Shown in pieces: positions 23,816-35,778 of a stretch of DNA of 64,000 nt; the stretch's first letter is position 1, and every line of letters starts with the position of its first letter. The notes under the pieces are model-generated. The model ran no database searches and was not told the origin of the DNA. It saw only the letters and a program-made list of their open reading frames with translations. This stretch comes from Glebionis coronaria (taxonomy: Eukaryota > Streptophyta > Magnoliopsida > Asterales > Asteraceae). Both the position numbers and the translations under genes were made by a program. The stretch is taken from contig CM046878.1 of NCBI GenBank assembly GCA_025667525.1, forward strand, positions 572,798,868 through 572,862,867, in the 5' to 3' direction.

Positions 23816-24596
23816 ACGAAAAATATAATGGATAGAGAAACGTACATCGAACGAATATGATATAGAATACGTTCTACTAATGATACATATATAGCTCATG
23901 ATCAGCCACAAATTATATGCCGAGTTCAAGGAACTTACTATATGGCGATGTCAAACATCACGCGCCTGCAAGTATTTATGTTCGGCTGTAACAGATTCGG
24001 ATATGTCCTCAATTTAGTAGTTTTGACAATGACAGGGTCCATAGGGTATGGGGATAACAGAAAGAATGTTAAAAACATGAAAAACATGAAAAACATAACT
24101 TTCTGGCTGTCTAATTATGTCTATAAATTAGCACAATTGTAAACTTTTACCTTTTGAATTCACGTTCGCCAAACACATCATAATATCTATTATAAACAGT
24201 CGCCCCCTTCTATTCATCTTTCACACTACTTACATTACCACACCTTTCAAAAATCCTCATTCAACACACTAACCTCACTTTCCAAAATACTTTCCTAACT
24301 AACTGCAGCGACAATTCCAATCATGTAAGGATGATATTGACCTATTCTTTGATTGGTCTAGCTGATAATTAAGTTGACCAATTCCTAATATCGTATATTT
24401 TTAGATTTGCTAAGGATGAAGAGCAACAAAAGAGAGTGTTTTGGCAGATTATGATAATTAAGGAATTACATGTAAAATGACCCATAACTAATTTAATAGT
24501 CTCAATCAGTTTTGCTGAAGTTGGTTCTAATTAGGTGCTTGGGATTAGTTATGAAAATTGATTCTTTATCATCGCTTCTTGATATCTGACTGGAAT
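23816..24596. other. no gene seen
   Basis: No convincing coding frame. Three head-to-tail AAAAACATG units (an ACATGAAAA run) occur at about 24070-24096. Confidence 0.4.
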
Positions 24597-24747
24597 AAGT
24601 GGTGTCAGGTTGCTTATTCAAATCAGCATAGTTAACACACAAAAGATCAGATAATCAATTTGGCGAAGCAATCCCAAACACCCTAAAAACTGGTAATCTA
24701 GGATAAAAAATAAATCAGAACGAATACGCAGTTTAAGTAAGCAATGT
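24597..24747 (-). repeat. Right arm of ~150-bp inverted repeat
   Basis: Reverse complement of 17602-17753. It starts AAGTGGTGTCAGGTTGCTTA, contains AAGCAATCCCAAACACCC and ends at GCAATGT. Confidence 0.8.
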
Positions 24748-25238
24748 AAATACTAATAAGATGGATCGTCGCCTTTCAAACGAAACACCATACTATACAT
24801 AATCATGGAAAAATTTCAGTTACTATACATAATCATCTTTGATACATAAACGAAAGATTATTTTCTTTTATGAAGAAGTGTACCAAGTCAACACGACATA
24901 CCCGTTAATAGCTGGTTTACCTTCGATAACAATAATTACACAATAGATGTCCCTATAGAAGTTACAATCACTTTGTTTTCAGGATATGTTTCTTAACTGC
25001 AAGTAGGGAAAACATCATTATAATCCAATTTGTCATGCCATTCTAACCTACAGCATAGATTGCAGATAAGTTTCACTTACAGAATCAGTTACACAATTTC
25101 TGATAATCATCTAAAATGTACATAAAAAGCGGTACAAAAAAATGAAATCACGCACACTGGCAATTATAATAAGCAACAATGGCAAAATTTTGATGCTGAA
25201 ACAACATCTTATCAAATAATAAGCAAGAATGTGTAACT
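24748..25238. other. no gene seen
   Basis: AT-rich sequence. CTATACATAATCAT is repeated at about 24793 and 24822. No coding signal. Confidence 0.4.
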
Positions 25239-25758
25239 CTCAGGCGTCGGAATTACATTTGAGGGTAGAAAGCGAGTTTTCCACTGGATCATGACTTTCA
25301 GCTACACCTATAAATATTTGTCTCAGATTGAAACAACACACTTGACTTACAATAACAGAGGCAAAGATGAATTCCAACTGAAATTAGTAGCAGCTATATG
25401 TTTTATAACACACAATTGACTTACAATAACAGGGGCAAAGATGAATTCCAACTGAAATTAGTAGCAGCTATATGTTTTATAACAGGGGCAAATACATATA
25501 GATTATACCTTATTAATAGATTATCATAGGAGGTAGATATAGATTATACCTTATTAAGGAACCAAACCTGCACAAGCTTAGATCACATGAACATATCCAC
25601 CAACTACTACTATCATCATCCCAATCCACACCACTCCTCTTCCCCTTCCATTTCTTCACACACCACCACCACAACCCATAACCCAACAAAAAATAACCAA
25701 TCACCCCTAACACGCAAGCTAAAAAAATAAAAACCAAACTCTTCTGAATCATTATCAA
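25239..25758 (-). CDS. Doubtful small single-pass membrane protein gene
   Basis: The minus-strand frame 25758-25513 starts MIMIQKSLVFIFLACVLGVI, a hydrophobic signal-anchor-like segment, then LGYGLWWWCVKKWKGKR and an acidic-serine patch DWDDDSSSWW. Further down, after a TTTATAG acceptor, the frame VAESHDPVENSLSTLKCNSD ends at TGA near 25239 and looks like a final exon. I could not join the two in phase with a clear donor, so the model is incomplete; an intron containing a 74-bp tandem duplication would lie between. I recognise no family. Either a real small gene or a remnant. Confidence 0.3.
25342..25486. repeat. 74-bp tandem duplication
   Basis: TTGACTTACAATAACAG begins at 25342 and 25416, and the following sequence is the same over about 70 bp with one or two differences. 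A second short duplication, TAGATTATACCTTATTAA, occurs at about 25500 and 25540. Confidence 0.9.
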
Positions 25759-25859
25759 ACTCTTCTAAAACCGCAAAATGAGCTCCATCGACTCTGACAC
25801 CAAATGGCGTCAGAAAACCACCTAGTCCACGTCACCACATCCGCCATTAATTGAAACTT

Positions 25860-26300
25860 GCGTTGTTCTTTGATTATAAAATTAGGGTTTATGTGTTTGT
25901 GTGTCTTAATTGATCATACGAAAATGGGGATTAAATATTAGGAATTTGTAAAAATAAATGCGTTTGAGGTTTCATGATCTGGTGGCTGTGATATAGTTGA
26001 CTTTTTAAAAGGGGATTTATATCTATATCCTTAAAGTGTTGTAACTAATACATCTAACCTAAAACTTTTCAATATTTTGCCCATTTTTTATAAGATTTTT
26101 TATTCTCACTTTTCACACTTATACTTTTCACGAAAAAACTAAAAACCAATTTTAAAATACCACGAAAATCAAACATTAATACTAAATTAAGGAAGTCAAC
26201 CTCTTTTAAAAGGAATAAAAAAAAACAATTATTTCCTACTAAGGAAAGAATCCCTTGAAAAAGTCCCTACTTTGGGTTTTGCTTTATAAAGAAAAAGATT
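25860..26300. other. AT-rich, no gene seen
   Basis: No coding frame or clear repeat structure. Confidence 0.4.
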
Positions 26301-26303
26301 TTT

Positions 26304-26600
26304 TTAGGGATGAGTACGGGTTTCGGTCTCGTCTTGAACCTGTCCTAAATTAGTGGTATTGAATATTTCCCGAGCATAAATTAGTGGTACGGTACCGTAC
26401 CGAACGGGGTTCGGGTATCGGTACCGGTACCGGAAAATCGGATTTTTCCCTTTTTTTCGTGAATTTCCTGATTTGGTACCGGTCCCGTCCCGAATTAGTG
26501 GTCCCAAATTTTTTTCACCTTATTTTGTAGTCCCGTACCGTCCCGAAGGGAATTCGAGTACTAAAAATTGGTAAGATTCTAGTTCAGTTTCGGGATTCGG
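26304..26600. repeat. ACCGGT/GGTACC-rich interspersed repeat fragment
   Basis: It contains many short GGTACCG, CCGTACCG and TCCCGAATTAGTGG units, with TTAGTGGT recurring about four times. A related CCGAACC/ACCGAAAC-rich stretch lies at about 28815-29100. Open frames across it are translations of the repeat, not genes. Confidence 0.6.
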
Positions 26601-26756
26601 ATCGAAATGCTCATCAGTCATAAACTCCATAGCATATACCCAATCGTGTGCATAGTCGGTCCAGTAGGATTCTATAGCCTAAATGTTTTCAAGTTATATA
26701 GGATTTGATTATGTTTTCAAGTTGTGTGGTTCATAAACATTTTCATTCTAAACTTT

Positions 26757-27300
26757 TTTTTTTTAAACGACAATGTTATTAAAAAGCCACAAGGGCTGAA
26801 ATAAGAAAGACACGACAATAGGCTCCAAGCTAGAATGAAAAGAAGAAACAAGAAAGAAGAAAATAACAAACAAAAAGAGATTGAATATACAAGCTAAGGA
26901 GGTCTTAGTTCTATTGGAGAATGTATCCAGCGATTCCATGAAACCCGGTATTTAGAAGCCCTGTTCGAAACCCACAATAAAAAAAAATTGAAGCACGGGA
27001 AATAAATCTTCATTACAATAAACATTCATCTCATCCTTCGAAGTCGCGTAACTAACTTTGTTCCTCCAATTCCAGATACGCCAAAGGGTCGACAAACACA
27101 CTCCATGGAAAGCTCTACTAGCCCTTTCATCGTTAAAAACCCCGAAAGATCCCATGAGAATTTCAGGCAACGTGGGGTTAAACAACACGGGGCATCTCCA
27201 CCAACTCCAAATTCTGGCTCATATCATCTTAACTTTAGGACATGAGATAGCCCACAAAAAGTACATAAAGTAGAGGGGATTTGAACTCCTCGTTGCATCA
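26757..27300 (-). mobile_element. 5'-truncated LINE retrotransposon, 3' end
   Basis: The minus-strand frame 27188-26952 reads ERASRAFHGVCLSTLWRIWN-WRN, matching the conserved C-terminal region after the zf-RVT domain of plant LINE reverse transcriptases. Downstream, CTTGTGGCTTTTTAATAACA leads into an A-run (26757-26764 on the plus strand as T), the usual LINE 3' tail. The preceding frame extends to about 27240 with WRCPVLF-like sequence and then breaks. The RT and endonuclease regions are absent, so it is a dead fragment. Confidence 0.65.
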
Positions 27301-27559
27301 AATTCACTATAGTAGGAAGACGATTTAAAGCCACTCGTCAAACGCAAATGTTTACCTTCTAGGGCACCTAAGATTTCCACCTAAAAGATGGAGAGTTTGT
27401 ATCTCTAACAAAGAGCTTACTGTGAATAGCTTTGCACAACGACCTCACAGAAATTTACCCGATTCTTCCAAAGCCCATGTCCAAATGTCATCATATTCTG
27501 AATCAAGGATAACCCGAAGATAAGAGAGTTTAATGAGGAAAGATCATGCTAAACCTATA

Positions 27560-28180
27560 TGTGAGTTCATTCGGATTTAAGTTGAATAGAACATAAGTAG
27601 TAGAATATTAAAAAAAAATCAAATAATTGTAAACAAAAATGGTGGATGACAATTCTCGATTGGTAAAACTCTCGATTACTTTAGTTAACACGTTGAGTTT
27701 TTAATAATCGTAAATTAATTAACAAGAAAAAAATTTATATTATTCTTGGGAACGATAGTTTTATGAGATAACTCTTAAAAATTATACTATTTTGGAGAAC
27801 GACAATTCTGTTCATTGGTATCGAAATATAACTTTTAAAAAGTCATATTACTATAAACATAAGTGGTGAATGATGATAATTCTCGATTGGTAAAACTGTC
27901 GATTATTTTAGTTGCCACAGTTTTCAATAATAGTAAATTAATTAAAAAAATAGAAAAAAGTTTATATTATTTTGGAGAACGACAATTTTATTTTTAATTA
28001 GCTAATTAATATTAGTTTTTAAGAATAATAAGAAGCTATATTAAATTTCATTGTTTATTTCTTAGTAATGATCTATTTAATTTGTATATATTGAAGAAGA
28101 GAACGTAGATTATTAATTTGCTACGGAAAGAGGGACTGCCATTCGATTTTCTAGTAAATATTAAGGTAGTTGTGGGAAAA
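27560..28180. repeat. Diverged ~230-bp tandem repeats
   Basis: TTCTCGATTGGTAAAACT occurs at about 27653 and 27881. GGAACGA or GAGAACGACAAT blocks follow at about 27745, 27795 and 27975. The units are diverged and AT-rich. No gene. Confidence 0.55.
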
Positions 28181-28189
28181 AAATCTTAG

Positions 28190-28660
28190 GGCCTGTTTAA
28201 TTGTATAAATTTTTTATAATTTTATGTTTTTAATTTTTTGGGAAAAAGATTGAGATGACAAAAATTCATGTTTAATTTTAGGCCTAAGTTTATTGAAGTA
28301 TAAAAATGTGGGTTCGATAAATGCAACCAATGAATTGTGTCACACATGTTTAGACATAAAATTAAGCATGAATTTTAATCATCTCAATCATTTTTTTTAG
28401 AGAATGAAAAAGTATTTTTTCTTAAAGAAGAGTTAAAAAATTTAAAAACTTGTTTAAATGGTTTTTTTTAAGTGGAAAAGTGTTTAGGTGGAAGTGAAAA
28501 AAATAGAAAAGTATAAAATAAAATTTCCTATTTTTCTATATAAAAATGGAGAATAAAAATTTTCCATTTTTAAAAAATACTAAAAAAAATTGCAACTAAA
28601 CAAGTTTTCTATTTTTCACTTTTAAAATGAAAATTTTTTCTTATAAAGTGTTATTTTTTC
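28190..28660. other. AT-rich element, possible MITE remnant
   Basis: It starts near GGGCCTGTTTAATTG and ends near CAACTAAACAAG, a weak inverted pairing. A-rich and T-rich tracts lie between. No coding frame. Confidence 0.3.
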
Positions 28661-29221
28661 ATTTCTAGATTGAAATGACCGGTTTAAGTCGGAAATTTTG
28701 AGAAGAAACTAAGAAAGTGAGTTATCTATTACTATTTTTTTATTTTTTTAAACAACCAAGATGAAAGATGGAAATGTAGATGGACCGGCACTCTGGCAGT
28801 GTGTTACTAGGCTAAATCGACCCGGACCGAAAACCTATATCCAATCAATCTAAATTGAACCGAATAATTTCAGTCCGATTTCGGTCTGGAGCTTTAAACC
28901 ATTTTGGTTTTCGATTTGATCGGTCTGACTTTATCAAAAATCTCGTTAATTACGTCTAATAAGATTGGACCAAGAACCGAAACGGACCATACCGACTCGG
29001 TCCGAACCAAAACATTTCGATACAGTAATTATCCAAGGTTTCAGCCCATTTCGATAGTCAATCCAATCCGATCTAAACCAGTTCGGTTTTTTCGGGTCCT
29101 ATGCTCATCCTATGAAACAATGAGAAGTAAAATTACAACTTGAGCCTCACCGATATAGTAACACTATTTCACCACCACACACAGAGTCACAAACAACCAA
29201 CCGCCATAAGAGAGAAGAGAA

Positions 29222-31507
29222 ATGGTTAAATGGAGCTGGACATCAGCGTTGGTAGGAGCAGCAACAGCAACAGCAGCATCAGCATTAATATCAGCTAAAC
29301 CCAAAGACCCAACTTTCCATTTGATATCCATTAACATTACTTCTTTTAAGCTTAGTATCCCTTTGATTGACGCTGAGGTTGTCCTTACTGTTCATGTTAC
29401 CAATCCTAATGCTGTCCCTATTCATTATTCTTCAACTGAGATGTCTATTTTCTATGCTGGTTCTCTGTTGGGCTCTGCTCAGGTCATTGTTATTTTACTC
29501 ATTTCTTGTAATTGGTTATCATTAGTGTGGTGGCTTATTTGGTTTTCGGCTTATATAAGTTCGTTATGACATGATAAACTTAGGGGGTGTTTGTTTTAGC
29601 TTATATCTTGGCCTTATAAGCTTATTAGCTTATATAAGCTTATAAGCCGAAACCAAGTGTTTGGTTAAGCTTATATAAGTAGGCTTATATGGCTTATATA
29701 ACAATAGTATATAAAAAGACTTTTATACCCCACATTTAATAACTACACCATTTAATACTCATGAACTTTTTTGTCATTTACCCTATTAATTAGCTAAACC
29801 AAACACTAAATATGGGCTTATAAGCTTATTATATATAAGCCATAAATGGCTTATATAATATAAGCCTAACTCCACTCATAAGCTTAACCAAACACCCCCT
29901 TAGTTATATAAGCCGAAAAGTTTCAAAATTTAGCAAAAAAAAGTGAGCTTCTGAAACATAAGCCAGCTATATAAGCCGGAACAACCACCCATTTAAATTT
30001 GGATTATATTTCATAAGCCTCTATTTTCCGGCTTATTTTGAGACTCATGGGCTTATGCTAGTTTATTTACTTGGTTAAGAAATTGTTATGGTTTTTTTTG
30101 TTATGAGGTGCTTATTAGATTTTTAAAGGGTGTTTGGATTAGCTTATTTATGTGGATTTTTATAACCTCGTTAACTGTCTGCAAGAATTTGGATTAGCTT
30201 CTTATAATGTATAAGCTTGTAAGCTATGTCTGACTGACTAAGAGCAGAGGGGCGGACCCCGAACTTTTAGTCACCGTGTGCAAGTAAAAAGATAGAAGAA
30301 TTTAGAAGTTACCCGGTTTATTTTGGAAAAATCGATAGGTCCGGTGAACCCCAGAACCCCCTAGTCCGCCCCTGACTAAGAGCAATGGGTGCACCCCACC
30401 ATGTAACTCATTATAGTGCTATAATATGGCACCCGCCACCACTACACTGTGTCATGGTGTTATAGGTGCGACATTATTCTCGTAACGGAAGGATTTTTTT
30501 TTTCTTCACTTTTTTAATAAAAATGGAGTGAGTGGAGTTTTTTGGTTGTGTGTTATAAGAATGTTATCGGGGATGGTGTTTTTAGTTAATTAAATTAGTC
30601 CAAATGTCCCAAAATAATTAGCTTACCCCAACACTATTATAGTATTATTGGGCTTATTCCAAACACTCTAAAGCTTTTTAGAAATGACATTTTGCTAAAG
30701 CCATAAGTTTTCTTGAAAAGCTTAGCTCCCATTACTGACTTTGTTAAAGGTTTGGTACAAATAGACGCACATTCTGTAAAAAGTATTTTGTGGAAACTTT
30801 ATCTTCCACGTACACCCAAAATTCGTCAAGAACTTGATTTTACTGGAGTTTGCAATAGTTAAGTTTTCGACGAACTTTTGGTGCTTGGACGCAACAGAAT
30901 ACAATTGGAGAACTAGTTCATTTCCAAACTTTAATTTGTATTAAAGTGTTGTTTACAAGATCAGCTTACAGTTTTATATGGTAAACTGGTAAAGAAAGTA
31001 TTTTGTGGAAACCTGATCTTCCTTGTACACCAAAAATCGTTAAAGACTTTATTGCAGCGGATTTGAGCATTAATCAGTTTAAACTGTTTTTTGTTGGTAA
31101 CTTATGTTCTATGCCACAATTTGTCAATTTAGTAGTTTTTCCACTGAACTGGTGTTATGTACCTAATTGAAGACAGCAATGTTACAAACTTAGCTCACTA
31201 TTTAATATGTTGTTTTGTACTGCAGGTTTCAGCTGGATCACAAGAGCCGCACTCATGTCAAGTCCTGCACCTTCCAGCACGCCTCAGCAGCATGGAACTG
31301 GCTCACCACGCGGTGCAGTTAGCTGCAGATGTGAGCAAGCGCGAGATGGTCTTGGATGCGACAGTGGTCATTGAAGGTGTGGCTAAGGTTGCGTGGTGGG
31401 GTCATAAGTTTAAGGTGCACGTCGAGAGTCATGTGACAGTTGACCCTGTTTTTCTTGATGTTGTTGATCAGGAAAATAAATCTGATTTGGACTTGTTTGT
31501 TACTTGA
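29222..31507 (+). CDS. LEA_2 (LEA14-like) protein
   Basis: Two exons, 29222-29482 (87 codons) and 31226-31507 (TGA at 31505-31507), join in phase 0 for a 180-residue product. The N-terminus is short and Ala-rich (ALVGAATATAASALIS). The LEA_2 domain follows: HLISINITSFKLSIP, VLTVHVTNPNAVPIHYSSTE, then in exon 2 VVIEGVAKVAWWGHKFKVHV. Group-2 atypical LEA proteins are small, folded (immunoglobulin-like beta-sandwich) proteins linked to drought and salt stress. The frame is fully open, codon use is ordinary, and a run of GAGA precedes the ATG. The 1.74-kb intron holds two nested MITEs and a 127-bp short element but keeps its splice sites. Probably a functional host gene. Confidence 0.88.
29526..29992. 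mobile_element. Outer MITE in LEA intron, interrupted by a Tourist-like MITE
   Basis: The left part is GTGGTGGCTTATTTGGTTTT and continues CGGCTTATATAAG; the right part, after 29902, has TATAAGCCGAAAAGTTTCAA and ends ATAAGCCGGAACAACCACCC. The ends are imperfect inverted repeats, and the body matches the family at 22.5-23.8 kb. Confidence 0.5.
29583..29899. mobile_element. Tourist-like (PIF/Harbinger) MITE
   Basis: The terminal inverted repeats are GGGGGTGTTTG at the left and CAAACACCCCC at the right, flanked on both sides by TTA (29580-29582 and 29900-29902), the target duplication of PIF/Harbinger elements. The 317-bp body is built of AAGCTTATA/TATAAGCTT palindromic blocks. It has no coding capacity and sits within the LEA intron. 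Confidence 0.85.
30247..30373. mobile_element. 127-bp short element with GGGGCGGAC inverted ends
   Basis: The ends are AGGGGCGGAC (30248) and GTCCGCCCCT (to 30373). GACTAAGAGCA flanks it on both sides (30236-30246 and 30374-30384), an 11-bp direct repeat consistent with a target duplication. Confidence 0.6.
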
Positions 31508-31754
31508 TTAATACGATTTGTTGGTCAGAACTTCAATAGTTCAGTTATCAATAGATATATTTCTAATTATTGTTAACTGTACTAGTAACTAACTTAATCT
31601 AACAGACTTAACAACTTAATTTTTTTATTTTTTCTACATTTATATCCTGTATTTTCTTTATTTTAACCACACTTTCCCTTCCATTAAAACCCTTCATTCT
31701 CTGAAAAAAAACTCACATTTTCACTTTTCCTGATCCCACAAACCTGAAATAACC

Positions 31755-34103
31755 ATGCGTGCATCAATGGCGGACTTCTTACATTCATCACTATCATCAT
31801 CGTCACAAACGCCGTCTCACACAGCACTGGTTTCCTATTTCAACCAACACCCGCATGATTCGAGAACCATCATTTCTAGTTTATCAACTTACCACATCAA
31901 GAAAGAACAAGAACACGAAGAATACGATGAAGATAACGATGTGAACGATAACAGTAAAGAGTGTGATATCCAAAGGGGGTTGGCTTTCTTGACAATTGTT
32001 TTGACGTCTGTTAAGAAATCTATCTTGAAGACTGCAAGCTGTGGTGGTGAAAGTATGGAAGTCGGGTGGCCAACTAATGTTAGACACGTGGCGCATGTTA
32101 CGTTTGATAGGTTTCAGGGGTTCTTGGGTTTGCCTGTTGAGTTTCAACCTCATGTTCCAAAAAAAGCCCCAAGCGCAAGGTACGTACTGTTTACATGTTT
32201 ATTGTGTTATCATAAACAGATTTGAGAGTGATTATCTGATTGGGATTGTTTATGTGATTATATCTGAGTGAAATAAGCAGTTTCGAATTAGCATCTTATA
32301 GTTGATTATTTGATATCAAAAGCGGTAGATAGGCACTTTTTATAAGCAATAATATTGATGGAATTGACGAGTTTTTTATTTACTTGGTGTTTTTCTCTTG
32401 ATGTGTTACGGTTGTTGTTAATTAATGTGTTTCAAGATTTGGTTTGGTTCTGATAAGAATCTTGGTAATTCTAGCTACGTGGTGTTTTTCTCTTGATGTG
32501 TTATGGTTGTTGTTAATTAATGTGTTTCAAGATTTGGTTTGGTTCTGATAAGAATCTTGGTAATTCTAGCTACGTTCTTTTTACAAGAGGTGCAATAATT
32601 TAATGAGTATGATGGTTTGTTTGCAACGTAAAAATGAGTAAGATGGTTCGAAAAGTTGATGACTTGGTTTTTGGTGTGGTGATGCAGTTGTCTGCTAACG
32701 ATTTTTAAGGAAATGTATAGAATTGTACACTTCTGTAAGAATGGCTAAGATGGTTGATAAGTTTGTAACTCGGTTATTGTTGTACTTGTTTATTAATGAT
32801 CATTGAAGAACGTTAAAAGAATTTTACAGTTTCGGAGCAATATGGTTTATGCTAGATTATGATCTTGATGAACTGATAAAAGACTTTATAGATAGTTGAA
32901 AACATTTTTACACTTTCGGTACAAAAATTCCTGTTGTCCCTGAGAGTGTTTAATATTTAAAGCGGTTATGTGCTGATTAATCATTGAGCATTTTCTGTTT
33001 GTTAATAGTGAACAACATTCATTCTAAAAGTTGTTATGCGAACTCATTCTCTTATTGGTTTCATTTTGTAGTACCACTGTGTTTGGGGTATCTACAGAAT
33101 CAATGCAGGTGTCATACGACTCGAGGGGCAACAGTGTCCCAACAATACTCTTACTTTTGCAGAATCACTTGTATCGTCAAGGAGGCTTGCAGGTAGTCCA
33201 GTGTTTCGTCGCGCTTTTTATACATAAAACAAAAATAAAGACTATCATATTTCATATTACAATTCTTCTAACGTTACAACACATTTTCAGGTGGAAGGGA
33301 TTTTCAGAATTAGCGCAGACAACAGTCAAGAAGAGCATTTAAGGGGTCAGTTAAACCGCGGTGTAGTTCCAGATGGTATCGATGTGCATTGTTTTGCAAG
33401 TCTGATTAAGGTATAGTTGTATAAATTTTTGGTTTTTAAAAGGTATTTTAGACATTAGACTAACAGTCGATTTATGGAATTTGCAGGCTTGGTTCAGAGA
33501 ACTGCCTACTGGTGTTTTAGACCACTTATCAAGGGACCAGTTAATGCAGTGTCGATCCGAAGAAGAGTGCTTGGGACTCGTTAGCCTTCTGCCACCAATG
33601 GAAACCGCACTACTTGATTGGCTAATCAATCTCATGGCAGATGTTGTACAACACGAGCAGTTTAACAAGATGGTTACACACAACATTGCCATGGTTTTTG
33701 CCCCAAATATGACACAGGTTAGGATCATCCGATTAATTTACTTGGATAACAGACAAGAGTTTAATATTTGAGTTATGTTCTGTCTATAACGGGTTTAATT
33801 GGTCAAGGGTGGAAGAGTTATTTAATTAAGGACCGGGTCCACTGAAATGTATTTTGGATGTATAAGCCTGTTAATCGCCTTAAAAAGTTCAGAACACATA
33901 TATATCTTCTTTTGAAGTCATTTTTTTAGTTGTTCTGATAAATCGTAAGTAAACTTTTGTTGCAGATGACAGATCCATTGACAGCATTATTGTATGTAGG
34001 CCAAGTTATGAAGTTTCTAAAGACACTGATCTTGAAGACTCTTCGGGAAAGAGGTGGTTCTGTTTCTGACCCATCTTCTGTTCCTCAGGTAGATATGTTG
34101 TAG
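31755..34103 (+). CDS. CRIB-RhoGAP protein (ROPGAP-type Rho GTPase-activating protein)
   Basis: Five exons, 31755-32179, 33072-33192, 33291-33410, 33487-33717 and 33966-34103 (TAG), join in phase for 344 residues. ROPGAPs speed GTP hydrolysis by plant ROP (Rho-of-plants) GTPases at the plasma membrane. Domain order: Ser-rich N-terminus; CRIB motif VGWPTNVRHVAHVTFDRF; RhoGAP domain with the arginine finger in GIFRISADNSQEE; conserved DWLINLMADVVQHE and NIAMVFAPNMTQ; closing LILKTLRERGG. The length is near the short end of the family. A second ATG at 31767 could also serve as start. Intron 1 holds a 95-bp tandem duplication and a MITE-like insert. This is the only intact member of a local triplication and probably functional. 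Confidence 0.9.
32221..32350. mobile_element. MITE-like insert in ROPGAP intron 1
   Basis: GATTATCTGATTGGGATTGT leads through AAATAAGCAGTTTCGAATTA to GGCACTTTTTATAAGCAA. The same block is in copy C (about 37480-37600), and its last part in copy B (about 34365-34425), so it was present before the triplication. Confidence 0.55.
32386..32576. repeat. 95-bp tandem duplication in ROPGAP intron 1
   Basis: GGTGTTTTTCTCTTGATGTG begins at 32386 and 32481. The units are identical except for one ACGG/ATGG difference and end TCTAGCTACGT. The duplication is absent from copies B and C, so it is younger than the triplication or was lost from them. Confidence 0.92.
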
Positions 34104-34801
34104 ATAACTGACAAACAACCCTGTCTCACGATTGTTGTAGCGAGCAGATTCAGGTGTTGTAGTGATATAGAACAAATGTACTAGACTTCAGAGCATTGTT
34201 GTATGAAACTTGAACTTGTATGGTTAGATTTGTACACCTCTAGTTGATTCTTTGTATTTGAGAGGATTGTTGTTTTTAACAAAAAAAATCGAGTTTTATG
34301 AATGTCGGTCTACTTTTTATTTTCCGCAATTCGAACTCACATACACCCTAGCATGACTAGCATCTTAAAGATGATTGTTTGATACTGTATAAAACAGTGG
34401 ATAAGCACTTTTTATACGCAACACCCAATGTCCCAAACACACCCTAACTATTGATGGAACTGATGAGTAAGAATCTTGGTTACTGGATATAGCAAGAATT
34501 TTTTGAGATGATTTGTTTGCAACGTAAAACGAGTAATATGGTTTGAAAAGTCTGTGGCTTGGTTCTTGGTGTGGTGATTATGTTGTCTATTGATGTTTTT
34601 CACATACGTAGAATTGTATAGTTTTGGAACAATGGCTATTATGGTCATATAATCTTCAAACGATCATGATTGACTTTCGAGAGCAATCGTATTTCATTAT
34701 GTTTTATTAGTTATTCAATATTCTGTATTCAGATTTAGTAAACAATGTAAACCTTATAAGCATTAATGCAACATCATTTCCATATTGGTTTCGTATGGTA
34801 G

Positions 34802-35778
34802 TGGCACTGTGTTTGGGGTATCTGCAGAATCAATGCAAGCGTCATACGTCTCAAGGGGCAACAGTGACCCAACAATACTCTTACTTTGGCAGCATCACTT
34901 GTATTCTCAAGGCGGCTTGCAGGTATTTTGATACGATCTGGCAGTTTATTACTTATATTTATTAAATAATTAGTTTATCTACTTTCCTTTTATTGTGTTT
35001 TCTTAAGAAATAAGTTAAGTATTAGGTATCTTTCTATTATATATAGAGGACGAGGGCTGTAATCTTGATAGGAGAAATATGAATATGGTTTATTTTGGTT
35101 TATTGTTTTCTTAGTTAACGGGGAGAGCTTATTCGACCTCTCGAACGTCGATTACTTATCTTTACTGTTCTTTTCATCTCTTTAATCGATCCGGTTCATA
35201 TCATATTTCAAACAAGAACAAAGACAGGCTTGGTTCAGAGAATTGCCTACTGCCATAATAGACCACTTATCAAGAGGCCAGTTAATGCAGTGTCGATCTG
35301 AAGAATAGTGTTTGGGACTTGTCCGCCTTCTGTCACCAATGGAAACCGCACTACTTGATTGGCTGATCAATCTCATGGCAGATGTTGTACAACATGAGAA
35401 GTTTACTAAGATGATTACACCACAACTTTGCCATGGTTTTTGCCCCAGATATGACATAGGTTAGGATCACCCGACTAAGTTACTTGGATAAGAGACTGCA
35501 GTTTAATGTGTTTTGTCTATAACGAGTTAAATTGGTCAGAGTTTTTAATTAAGGAACGGGTCCAAATGTATTTGGATGTATATCTTCTTTCTTAAGCTTA
35601 TTTTTGCTATTCTGATAAGTTGTACGTATATTTTTGTTGCAGATGACAGATCCATTGACGGCATTGATGTATGTAGGCCAAGTTATGAAGTTTCTAAAGA
35701 CACTGATCTTATAGACCCTTCAGGAAGAGGTGGTTCTGTTACTAACCCATCTTCTGTTCCTCAGGTAGAAATGTTGTA
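34802..35778 (+). pseudogene. ROPGAP copy B (partial, decayed)
   Basis: It matches exon 2 (34802-34922), exon 4 (35227-35456) and exon 5 (35642-35778) of the gene at 31755. Exons 1 and 3 are missing; exon 3, which carries the arginine finger, is replaced by unrelated sequence. Exon 4 has a TAG in the SEEE-CLG region and an extra base near CAACTTTGCC. Exon 5 has a TAG after FLKTLIL. No product with GAP activity is possible. It is followed by the convergent gene X, as in copy C. Confidence 0.85.

Noticed and set aside
26304..26507. 67-codon Arg/Tyr/Pro-rich minus-strand frame
   Set aside because: Translation of GGTACCG-type repetition, not a protein.
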